DNA from: Bryopsis sp. KO-2023
Lineage: Eukaryota; Chlorophyta; Ulvophyceae; Bryopsidales; Bryopsidaceae
Assembly: GCA_030272585.1 (NCBI GenBank)
Contig: BSYQ01000002.1
Span: 2,480,001-2,544,000 of the forward strand
Length of the DNA stretch: 64,000 nucleotides
Direction: 5' to 3'
Shown: positions 31,601-41,815 of the stretch, one piece after another
How positions within the stretch are numbered: the stretch's first letter is position 1
How the letters are laid out: each line of letters opens with the position of its first letter
Program-made: the position numbers and the translations under genes
The notes under the pieces: model-generated
Told to the model about the DNA's origin: nothing
What the model saw: the letters and a program-made list of their open reading frames with translations, nothing else
Database searches by the model: none

Positions 31601-34600
31601 ATGAAAGCGTTGTCTACGAGGTGCAAATCTTGCGACTGTGAGTCGCGAATGAGCAAGACAAAGAAGCAAGTCGAGGAAGGGGGGCCTGGCGCTAGTGACA
31701 AGGGACAGGAGGGAAATTTGACAGTCGCCGAGCAATCCCTTTTCGTTCTGAACGATCAAAAGATGCTAGAGCGACAAAAAGATGGGTGAGAAGATAGTAG
31801 TGCTTTTTATCAACAGCCTATTCCTTGAAAATACTTTGGAGCGTAGAGGTAAGTCAACGGAAGATTCCAGCTCTCTAATTTCCGTCGTTCGTGTTGCTGT
31901 ATTGTGTGCTGTTTCAGAATAATGGAAAAGGAAAGTTTGAGCGATTCACGCTCAAGCAGGAAACGATGCTGAGACGTGATTTGGAGCCCTTGGTTTCTCC
32001 AGCAATCGGACGGTTGCTCTTTTCCAAAGAGTTTAAACACAAGTGTCAAGCAGCGGACAGGATAAAAGCGTCTGTTGACACTCAATATGATGAAGTCCTA
32101 TCTTGCTTGGATCTCATTTTCAGGTGTGGGGAAAAATGGGGAACACAACAACTGTGCCGATAAATTTCTGTTGCTCGCGCAACATGAGTCTCTTCTGCTG
32201 AGTGTTTATAGAATTGTGTGTTATCTCAATACCAGAAAACGTCAATTTCCCCTTCTTTGGTTTTGCATTTTCTAATAGAGCTTCAGTGGGAGGTTTGAGA
32301 AGGTTTTTTTTTTTTACTGGTTTTGCAGATGGGCGGCCATGCGAATCGTGGAAGGCAACACCCAGAGTCTGGTAAAGACATTGGACATGTTGAGGACCTG
32401 GCTGGGGACCATGGTTAAGAGAGGATACAGAATGAGCGAGTACGAAGGTCGCATTCTGATGACGGTCCTCGTGGAAAACAGCGGCCACAATCAAGACAGG
32501 ATTAGAAAGGCGCATAGAGAGCTCCTGATGTTGATGACTAAACTTTTACCCCTCCCTCAGGTTTTCTCGTACTTGGCAAAAGGAATGAACAGCAAGAACA
32601 ACAGGACAAAGGTGGAGTGCGCCCAAGCATTCAGAGATATAATCGACAGTGAGGGCATGGCCGCCATTGGAAGTAACAAGTTAATCCAGTGAGTTGCTGA
32701 GAGTGCGTTGTATTGGTGCTTCTGCAAGGTGTTGTTTTTCGCATCCAACGACGCCTGTGCTTCTGATACACACGGGAATGTTGCATTTTTTTCAGCTCGT
32801 CGACGAGCTGAAAAACGAGAAAAATACATACCATATCAACTGGAGAAAAATTCATGAGACTTTCTCTTGAATGGGATCGCGCTTCTTGCGGACGACTGTC
32901 GACGTCCCTTGCGCAGAACTGAGAAAAGTGACAAATTCTTTATGAAAGAGTAAGCAATGGTTTCTTTTCTTTTCTTTTCAGAACGCTGCGTGTACTGGTA
33001 AAATCTGTTGCTGGAGACATAAAATTGAGGCAAGCTGCTCTTGGGACCCTGGAGGTAATCTACAGCTTCGAGGGCGACAGAATTTGGAAGCTGCTGGGGA
33101 CACTCACAGACCAGCAACATGATCTGATCAAGAAGCGGATAGAGAGAAGGAAAGCAGAGCTTACGAGGGAAGGAATAACCCCGGGTTTCCGCAGTCAAAC
33201 TCTTCAAGTAGAAGATCCGGCAACATGTGCTAAAACCGAGGACATTTCGCCAGGAACAATTGAACCGGTGGTGGGAAGCCCATCAGAAAAATCTGCAAAG
33301 ACGTTCAAGGTGTTTTGTTCCGGTTTAATGGATGCTTCGAAGGAGGGATCTCACGAGGACTTTATGGATGTCCTGATGCATCGTGCTGACGAGCTTATCA
33401 AGAAATTAATGACACTACTCGATGTGGTGAGGGCTACAAGTTTCGGGCTATAAGTGGACGAAGTTCTGAATGTTCCGGGAGCTCAATACGCAAGATTCCC
33501 AAAGGGACAGCCTGCGTTTTTCTCCTTCTTTCCACTGATATGCGCAGTGCTCGTTTGAGCAAAAACCAAATTCGATTGGGTGATGGCAACACCTTCATAT
33601 CGTCGAACCACGGTCGACTGAACACGATTTTAAAATTTTGAAAAGAGCACTTGATCTGTTCCAAGCAACCACACCTGTGTTTATGATGTAGATGATCTGT
33701 GAGGCCGCCGCCGCCGAAACAAATTCCGCTCCAGGTTCTCACCCCAAGTTGGGATTCAAACACACTCACACCTTGTTGGTACTTTTCGGAATCCCAGAGG
33801 CGACTCGGAGTGTTTGCAGATCCACTGTCAAACACACAGTCTCGTGCCTGTTGACTCTCTTGGTGGATTACAGACTTTCTGTCGTGCGTGAGGTCAAAGC
33901 GATCGATGCTCTACTTCAAAAGGCGCTGGAAACTTTTAACGCGAACTCTTCCTTCAACGTACTACTTGAGTTGTTGAGAGACCCGCCGCATCAAGTCCAG
34001 AGGAGCTCGGCCGCCACCCAGCAGAAATTTGCTAGCCTGGTTATCAAATGTCTGACCAAGATGACGGAGTCGATGGGGAGCTTGCTGGTGGAAGGCAACG
34101 AGCAGGGAAAACTCGATATCAGGGAGCTTCTGGCGGACATTCACGTGTATTTCACAGCTGTTGATGCACGTGCAATTGGAAAGCCGAGCGAGGAAGGGGA
34201 AAAAAGCTTACAAATGGTCAAGGAGATTCTCCACGAAATATGCAGGCACAAGGTATAGAAGGGGGGGGACACCTGTGTTGATGAAGAGGTAAAGTACCAT
34301 TAATGTAAAAAAGAAATGAGGATATTTTTTGCATTTTGCGTTGCACGTGATCCTAAGCTCAGATGGGTGTGAATGCAGGGTTTTGATTCTATCGCGGATT
34401 ATGTTGACAATGTACATCCAGATGGAGACCAGCCTCCAACTATTCTGGAATGCATCGATCATATTCTTCAGAGCTTGCTCATCCCCTTGGACAGCCTACC
34501 CACACTTTCCAGCGAGCAAAGCCACTTGGGACACACTCTGCGCGAAGAAAGACCAGAGCAGTTGGAGGAGTTTTCGGAGGACAACAAAACTGAGATGGGC

Positions 34601-37600
34601 AACGGTGCGAATGTAGGGGACACTACGAGTTTGAGGGTTTCGTTGTCGTGCGTTGAGCATGCAGGACCGTTGCAAAAAGCAACGAAGCAGCTGGAGGAGC
34701 CGAGGCGATCGACCGTGACGCATCAGGACGCCTTCACGCTGCTTGACAAGCCCATCAGCCAAAGCCCCCTATTCGTGGCCAGAACAAAGCCAGCCTACGA
34801 TAGTCAACTCAACCTGGACCATGATCATGTCGGCCGCCCCTCGATTCCGAACTTCAATGGACCCCATGCTGCGTTGGGAGTGAGGCCATTCGATTCAGGC
34901 TGCTCCACAGTTGGATTGAGGAGTCTGTCCGACTCACATCCAATTGCAGAGACAAGTAGCTGCATGGGGCAATCATTTGCAGATGGGGAAGGTACAAAGA
35001 ACTATTCACCACAGACACACACACACACGAGACCCAGAGAGAAAAAAAAGAGGACATATACATACACATATCGCCATTGTGGCAATATTGGGGCTGTATA
35101 TGCTTGTTCGTGTTTAAGACTAATGTGTATATGGAATATTCGGTGAGGTCGTCCTGATCTGTGGATGTTCTCAGGTGGGAAAGCTCAATTCAGCTTGCAA
35201 GCTGTGTATGGGTCGGTCGACAAGAGGCTGAATGAACTCGACAATGTCCTAAAAGAAAAAGGGAATGAGATGTGTCTCATGTCGGACATGTCCAAGCAGC
35301 CGAAGGGGGCGAAAATCTCGCAGTCGCAACATGAAGTGCAGGTGGAGTACTCACAGTAACAACTTGCCACTCCAGTGAGAGAATGAAGGACTCTAACATA
35401 AATAAATCTATATGTATATATATTCTTAGGTTTTTTCAGATTTTTGTGTGGTTTGGAGGCATCGGTAGAAAATCAGGTTTATCCTCGTGAGGTGTCCTTT
35501 GTCGCACAACAGGTAGAGCTCCTCCAGAAAGCCAATAAGGAACTGGTTACTGAAAAAGCTGCGCTGCAGCAAGAACTGGCGTCACGCCAAGAGGAGGTAG
35601 CAAACTTGCGGAAGGGAATTGAGACGCTCAGGTCGGGACCTAACGTCAAGGGGGAGGGAAAGGAAATCGGTGAGAAAGTGATCTCTGGGACAAAAGGTTT
35701 TGGAGGAAATGGTGAGGAGGAAAAGGTTGTGGAGGGTGATAATCAAGCGAATCATAGGATTGTGCTGGAGGGAAATTTCAAGGGTACTGTGGTTCGAGAA
35801 CAGGTGAGCTTGTGTCGCCTGTTGCGTTTTTTCCGAGTCGCACGATTGGGTGCCGAAATTGTTCGGGAACAAAAGGTTCATTTAGGCCGTACCGAAATCC
35901 TTGAAAAAGATACTTTTCCTCAAAGAAGACAGTGGACAGTGGACTTATGAATCGAAGAAGCCTTTGGCACCGTTCGAGAAAAAAAGTACATTCGATCGTT
36001 CCTGACATTGTAAGTTTGTTACGTTTTGCTATCAGCAGAAAGATATTTCGAGCCGACAGGGAGACGTAAGTCTCTCGATGGATGGAGCGAAAGTCACCGT
36101 TCAGCGGAAGAAAGATGAAAAGGTGAGCCATGGATTTGTCAACAGTGGTAGTTTTGTTCACTCAGCACAGAGGTGTTGCGCTCTATTTCGATGCAAGTGC
36201 ATTGAAAAACTATTTCCATTATCGATTCTTTTCGATTTTTTTTCAGCCACGTCTCGTAGCTAGGATGAATAATGATTAATTACCCTCAAAAAAAGCAAAA
36301 AAAATTATTCGTTGAGCTTTGACTTTGGGAGAAGTATGGCAGTATCTAGACCCCACTGTGACCTATATCCCAGAGTTGACGTACATTTTTGTCAACCTTT
36401 TGAATGAGCTCCAAGAATATAAATCTAAGGTCAAAGAGGAGGGGGAATCTAGTTTTGATAAAGCACTCGTGTTTCATGAGTGTTTCGCAGAAATCTGTCC
36501 CTATACTATGCCCTTCAGATCAAATGAGAGCTTATGAATTTGTGTTAAATCATAGAATCGTCGAATAGAAAGGGTGCACACATCATATGCCGCGTTTCAG
36601 CGAATATGAGAACAGGGCTTGCTCAAGCAACGCCGAGTTCCAAATTTTAGACAAGTCAGCTCGATGAGTATATATACTCCTTCTAACACTTCCCTTGCAA
36701 TTCTGTTCCAGACGGAAGTCATTGAGGATCAGGGAGAGGAATTGAAAAACAAAGTGAAGAAATTATCTGAGCAGCTGGCCTCGAAAGAGGCGGTCCTGAT
36801 TACAGAATCCAAGAAGTCATCGATCCTGAGCTCGACCGTGAATAAACTCCGACGGGTAGGGCATATTATCAACGAAAACGACGCACAAGGACCGATTCTC
36901 CCTTTTAAGATACAACGTGGCCGAGGTCCGTAACGCTGGGCGAAAATACCACAGCACTGTCGTTTCTTACAAGAATACAACTAAATGTATTTTTTCATAT
37001 ATTTTCCGAATCCAACTGAGTTTTTCGAATTGGAAATACTCTAGTCGTGAGTTCTTGTTGGATTGGGTATCCACATCCCCCGGTTTTTTTTTCCTTTTTT
37101 GAAGGAAATCGCATCCATAGAGTTGGTAGTCCATCGATTGGAGGACAGGGTGACAGCCTCGCAAGCCGAAGTCTTGCGTTTGAATGAATTATTGGGGAAT
37201 GACAAGGAGAGGTCCAGCGCCCCAGCTCGATCATCATGGGAGGAGGAACCAAATCGTTCTGGAGATTTCTCCAAGGGTGGTTTTGAAACCGGCCCATTCT
37301 GCATCTACAGCAATGAGGCTTTCACAAACGATGTTGAATTTGACCAGAGAGCAGGTCAAATTGTCGTTCAACAGGTACAGATCACAGTGGTTTTGAAAAG
37401 GAAATAAAGAGGGAATTTTTTTCAGTGCACCGCGGCTTGTAACACTGTATCTTTTTCGAAGAGAAAACTTGAGGAAGCATAGAAAGAGGGGTTTTTCTCT
37501 GCGAAGGAACGATTCCGCATGTATTTGTGTGTCTGTCATAGGAATCCTCCGCTTCAGAGAGAGATCGGTTGGAATCCCAGGGTTTGGATACTTTGCAAAG

Positions 37601-38677
37601 ACTGGAGAATGCTGATAAGACGAAAGAAGTGAGAATTAAGTCCACTGCAAACGCCGTTGGAGAGAAGCACTGCCAGGTGAGGGGGTTTTCAATATAAAAT
37701 CCTGCTTTGTTACTTCACTGGTCAGAGAAAAAATGAACAAGCGCTTTTATCAAGTTCAATGAATTATTTACTTATTCGATCAGGTTTTGGACAGGTTATT
37801 TCCATGAGAACAATCCGGGTTAAGGCACTCTATTGAAAGGAAACTTCTTCTGCTCGTTGAAACCTTGAATACTGTTTTCGTTGCACGAATGAGTGCCGGT
37901 GCTGTTTTTGAGCAAAACTACACTTGGTGAGAAAAACAATCATTTGAAACCTGGAAAGGTCTCTCTAGAGATCTGTTGTTACAGATTGTGGCTTTGCAGG
38001 AGGAGGCGCGTTCAATTCAGATGGAGAAAGACAAACAGGTTCAAAGACTTGAGGCACCCGCTCGAGTAGTCCTCAGCGGGGAAAACTGCCGAACCTCGTT
38101 GATGTCCAGAGAATCGAAGTCGCCAACTCCCCAGCTCACAGCAGTCACAGTTCATGACCTTCCAGGCTCCGTCTTCCCGGCTTACTCATTTGCAGTCAAT
38201 CCTGGACAGGATGTGGCGCTACCCACTGCTCCACCCACAAATTTTGGCGAGCGTGGGTCAACCGCAAATGATGAAACTATCAAGGAATCGCTTGCAGAGC
38301 GTCAGGCCGAGAGAGACAGAAATGCGACTCTCTTCGAGCTGGGTGGGACCCCCTTATCTTTGGGAAAGTTTGGTAGAAAAAGGCAATTGCTCGCCCAGGA
38401 CACCCAGGTGCTCAAGTCTCCGCAAGAGCTCAGAGATAATGAAAGGAGGCAGGTGTTGGGTAAAAAATCCAACGACATCCTGGAGTCTGAAACTGCTGAG
38501 CTGAGAAGGGAGAGCAGGCGGGGGAAAGTGGACAAGGCTTCCCGAACAAACGTGCTGGACTTGGGTTTCGAGAAGGGAACTCCGTTGAATGACAGCCCCC
38601 ATGGTGAACATCCTGACAAGATAAGTGGACTTCGGGCTGGAAGATATGAAAAAAATCAAACAGGGCATTTCAAATAG
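31601..38677 (+). pseudogene. XMAP215/CKAP5-like C-terminal half, copy B (probably decayed)
   Basis: Exons: 31601-31785, 31918-32123, 32329-32688, 32982-33426, 33692-34252, 34379-34991, 35175-35355, 35440-35803, 36036-36122, a damaged exon near 36380-36470, 36713 to about 36925, 37105-37374, 37542-37676 and 37985-38677 (stop TAG). It encodes the same TOG domain, helical C-terminal domain and coiled coils as copy A, and shows the true C-terminus, a 231-residue charged last exon. Two features suggest decay: exon 1 carries a 78-base insertion plus loss of one A in a run, so the downstream TOG frame is not reached from this ATG, and exon 10 lacks the acceptor and the first dozen or so residues present in copy A. 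Transcription from another start would still give a TOG-containing product, so full loss of function is not proven. It is inverted relative to A and converges on the CobW gene. Confidence 0.7.
32788..32815. repeat. Perfect 28-bp palindrome in intron 3 of copy B
   Basis: Same palindrome as at 3910-3937, centred on GTCGAC, in the equivalent intron of copy B. Confidence 0.7.
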
Positions 38678-39500
38678 TCACACTCCAACTTCATTGTTCA
38701 GTTTATTTCAAGGTTGGGGGGGATGGATGACCAGCCCATGAGAAACACTCACTATATTTTTTACATTTTGAATTTTTGGCGGACTGATGGACAAAGAAGG
38801 AAACAAAAATGGAAAAATTGTACACTGTGTTGTAGAGAAAGAGTCTGGGGTGCGTGGGTCATTTTGGAATGGATTTTTTTGCGGGCTACCTGATCGATCA
38901 GGAACCATAAAAATTAAGTTTAAGTTTGTTTGTAAAACACTCAAAGCCATACACATCATAAAGCGAATTTTTTCCCAACTGGTGTCGGTGTGAGGGAAAT
39001 GTTTGGTTCGCTCTCAGTGTCCATCGTGAAACGTTCCAGAAGTCGCACAGAGTGTGGGTGCTTATACTAACACCATACAGTGTAGAAGTTTTTCTTCATT
39101 GAGAGAAAAAAAAAAACAAAGTGAACGCTTGCTAAGCGTCGGAAGCATGGCTTGGTTTTCCCAACTAACCATGACTGGTCTCCTCTCGACACCACCTTTT
39201 TGGGACAGAATCCAACAGAGATCAGACTCGTCTACGCATGTGATTTAGAAGAGAGATTGTTGGACCTTCTGATGGGAAGCTTTCAAAACCGCTAAGATCC
39301 TGTTGATCTACGCCCCCTAAAAAAAGATATATATATATATCTTTTGCAGATCTTTTTCAGTTTCCTCCACCTCGTTTTCAGCTTCCCGAGCCACAGCCAC
39401 AGAAATAGCCACGGCCGCAAGCTTAACAAAACGGGAAAAAAAGCATACGCTGCCGAGTCGTGTCACCCCCATTAGTCAAGGAATTCTCGGACGTGTATGG

Positions 39501-39576
39501 TGAAGCGTACCATTGACGACTGAAGCGTACCACTGGTGGGTGAGACGTCTGAAGCGCACATACGAGTTACGCTTCA
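39501..39576. promoter_or_regulatory. Cluster of four TGAAGCGYAC-like motifs before the CobW gene
   Basis: TGAAGCGTACCA stands at 39501-39512 and 39521-39532, TGAAGCGCACA at 39550-39560, and an inverted TGAAGCGTAA at 39567-39576. The first two are 20 bp apart. They end about 100 bp before the ATG. Clustered repeats in a short unique promoter suggest a factor-binding array, perhaps metal-responsive given the gene; that link is inference. Confidence 0.5.
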
Positions 39577-39679
39577 GGGTACGCGTAGACCGGTGGATAT
39601 GCCCTTGAGGTCCACTAGGTCGAGTCCACAGCAAGACTCAGAGAGACACAGCAAAAAATCATAAACGAATCAAAACAAG

Positions 39680-41122
39680 ATGCCCGGTTCCAAAGCAGAG
39701 GCCGCCCGCCAGCGGGCGCAGCAGGCGCGTAAGGACCGCGCGGCGGGCAGGGAGGACCCCCGCGTGCCTGTCACCGTGCTCACTGGTTTCCTCGGATCCG
39801 GTAAGACCACGCTGCTGAACCACATCCTGTCCAGCAAGGAGCACGGCATGCGTTTCGCCATCATCGAGAACGAGTTCGGGGAGGTCGGCGTTGACGAGAA
39901 GATCATCGCCCAGCAGATGGCTGAGGACGGCAATGCGGACGGGGGCAAGCTGGCCGCGGAGCTGAACCGCAAGACCGAGGACGAGGTTATTGAGGTCATG
40001 AACGGGTGCATCTGCTGCACTGTCCGCGGCGACCTGGTGGAGGCGCTGAAGCGCATGCACAAGCGCGTTGAGAAGTTCGACGCGGTGCTGATCGAGACGA
40101 CTGGCCTGGCGGACCCCGCCCCCGTGGCGCAGACTTTTTTCGTGGACGAGGAGATCGCGAAGAAGTACAAGCTGGATGGGATCGTGACTGTCGTTGACGC
40201 GGCGCACGTGGAGCAGCACCTGGACGACGAGAAGCCGGAGGGCGTCGAGAACGAGGCGGTCGAGCAGCTGGCTTTCGCGGACCGCATTCTGCTGAACAAG
40301 GTGGACCTTGTGGGGCTGGAGAAGAAGGAGGGGGTGGAGGTCGCTGTGCCCGCCAAGAAAGAGGGGGACGACGTAGCGAAGGGCGAGGGCGCCGTGGAGA
40401 TCAAACAGAACGTGAGTGACATGGGCGGGGTCAGGGACGAGAAGAAGGCCGAGGAGGAGCTCGCCCGGATCGAGAAGCGCATCAAGGCCATAAACAACCA
40501 CGCGGACGTCTTCCGCACGCAGCAGTCGGAGATCGACCCGACGAAGCTGCTCAACCTGAACGCGTTCGACATTGACCGCGTGCTCGAGCTGGAGCCCGAG
40601 TTTCTGGACGACGACGGGGAGCACGAGCACGACGACCGCGTCTCCTCCTGCAGCACCGTGATGAAGGGGGAGCTCAACGTGTTCAAGCTGCAGAACCTGA
40701 TCCGCTCCCTCATCGGCTCGCCGGAGTCCGCGGGTGACCTCTTCCGTTACAAGGGCGTGATGGCGGTCAAAGGATGTGAAGACAAGTTCGTCTTCCAGGG
40801 TGTGCACATGCTGTTTGCCGGTAGTTTTAGCGAGAAGCACCAGTGGGGTGAGGACGAGGAGCGGGAGTGCCGCTTCGTTTTCATCGGGCGGAACCTGGAC
40901 AAGCAGAAGCTGATCAAGCAGTTCGAGGCCTGCAAGGCGGAGGACCTGTTGCGGTTTGCGCTGGGCGCCAAGGTGATGGCCAACTGCTCGGGTGGCCGTG
41001 TGAAGGGCAAGGTGGTTGCGCATTGGGACGAGGGGAACGCATACAGGATCGAGCTGGCTGATCGTGACAAGACCAACATCTGGGCGCCGATGGACCATGA
41101 TATGTTCGTGAAGGCTGTGTAG
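39680..41122 (+). CDS. CobW/COG0523 G3E-family GTPase (metal chaperone), 480 residues
   Basis: The G3E GTPase signature is complete: Walker A GFLGSGKTT (36-44), the metal-binding CxCC motif (C110, C112, C113), ETTGLADP (139-146) and NKVD (206-209). A charged insertion (about 215-330) includes a His/Asp-rich GEHEHDD stretch, then comes the CobW C-terminal domain (about 340-420). The last 55 residues (LRFALGAKVMANCSGGRVKG...WAPMDHDMFV) match a C-terminal module often fused to algal CobW proteins. The family uses GTP to deliver metal, often zinc, to client enzymes. The gene is intronless and far richer in G/C at third positions than its neighbours, which points to different codon selection or transfer. 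It is the only gene in the unique centre of the palindrome. Start chosen by the A-rich AAAACAAGATG context. Confidence 0.95.
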   Translation: MPGSKAEAARQRAQQARKDRAAGREDPRVPVTVLTGFLGSGKTTLLNHILSSKEHGMRFAIIENEFGEVGVDEKIIAQQMAEDGNADGGKLAAELNRKTEDEVIEVMNGCICCTVRGDLVEALKRMHKRVEKFDAVLIETTGLADPAPVAQTFFVDEEIAKKYKLDGIVTVVDAAHVEQHLDDEKPEGVENEAVEQLAFADRILLNKVDLVGLEKKEGVEVAVPAKKEGDDVAKGEGAVEIKQNVSDMGGVRDEKKAEEELARIEKRIKAINNHADVFRTQQSEIDPTKLLNLNAFDIDRVLELEPEFLDDDGEHEHDDRVSSCSTVMKGELNVFKLQNLIRSLIGSPESAGDLFRYKGVMAVKGCEDKFVFQGVHMLFAGSFSEKHQWGEDEERECRFVFIGRNLDKQKLIKQFEACKAEDLLRFALGAKVMANCSGGRVKGKVVAHWDEGNAYRIELADRDKTNIWAPMDHDMFVKAV

Positions 41123-41815
41123 GGGGCTAGATATTTTTTCTTGTTTTAGATCTCCTTGAGATATCTTTTTTTAGGGGGCGTAGATCAACAGGATCTTAGC
41201 GGTTTTGAAAGCTTCCCACCAGAAGGTCCAACAATCTCTCTTCTAAATCACATGCGTAGACGAGTCTGATCTCTGTTGGATTTCTGTCCCAAAAAGGTGG
41301 TGTCGAGAGGAGACCAGTCATGGTTAGTTGGGAAAACCAATCCATGCTTCCGACGCTTAGCAAGCGTTCACTTTGTTTGTTTTTTTTCTCTCGATGAAGA
41401 AAAACTTCTACACTGTATGGTGTTAGTATAAGCACCCACACTCTGTGCGACTTCTGGAACGTTTCACGATGGACACTGAGAGCGAACCAAACATTTCCCT
41501 CACACCGACACCAGTTGGGAAAAAATTCGCTTTATGATGTGTATGGCTTTGAGTGTTTTACAAACAAACTTAAACTTAATTTTTATGGTTCCTGATCGAT
41601 CAGGTAGCCCGCAAAAAAATCCATTCCAAAATGACCCACGCACCCCAGACTCTTTCTCTACAACACAGTGTACAATTTTTCCATTTTTGTTTCCTTCTTT
41701 GTCCATCAGTCCGCCAAAAATTCAAAATGTAAAAAATATAGTGAGTGTTTCTCATGGGCTGGTCATCCATCCCCCCCAACCTTGAAATAAACTGAACAAT
41801 GAAGTTGGAGTGTGA

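Larger units (their letters stand above)
31150..39330 (+). repeat. Left arm of giant inverted repeat
   Basis: It mirrors 41161-48424. The innermost part (38680-39330) is almost identical to 41161-41815, including non-coding DNA, while exons farther out differ at many sites. The arm ends exactly where CGCCCCCTAAAAAAAGATAT stops matching. Confidence 0.92.

Noticed and set aside
39659-41098. 479-codon open frame opposite the CobW gene
   Set aside because: It is an antisense shadow produced by the high GC at third positions; leucine/valine/histidine-rich with no family features.
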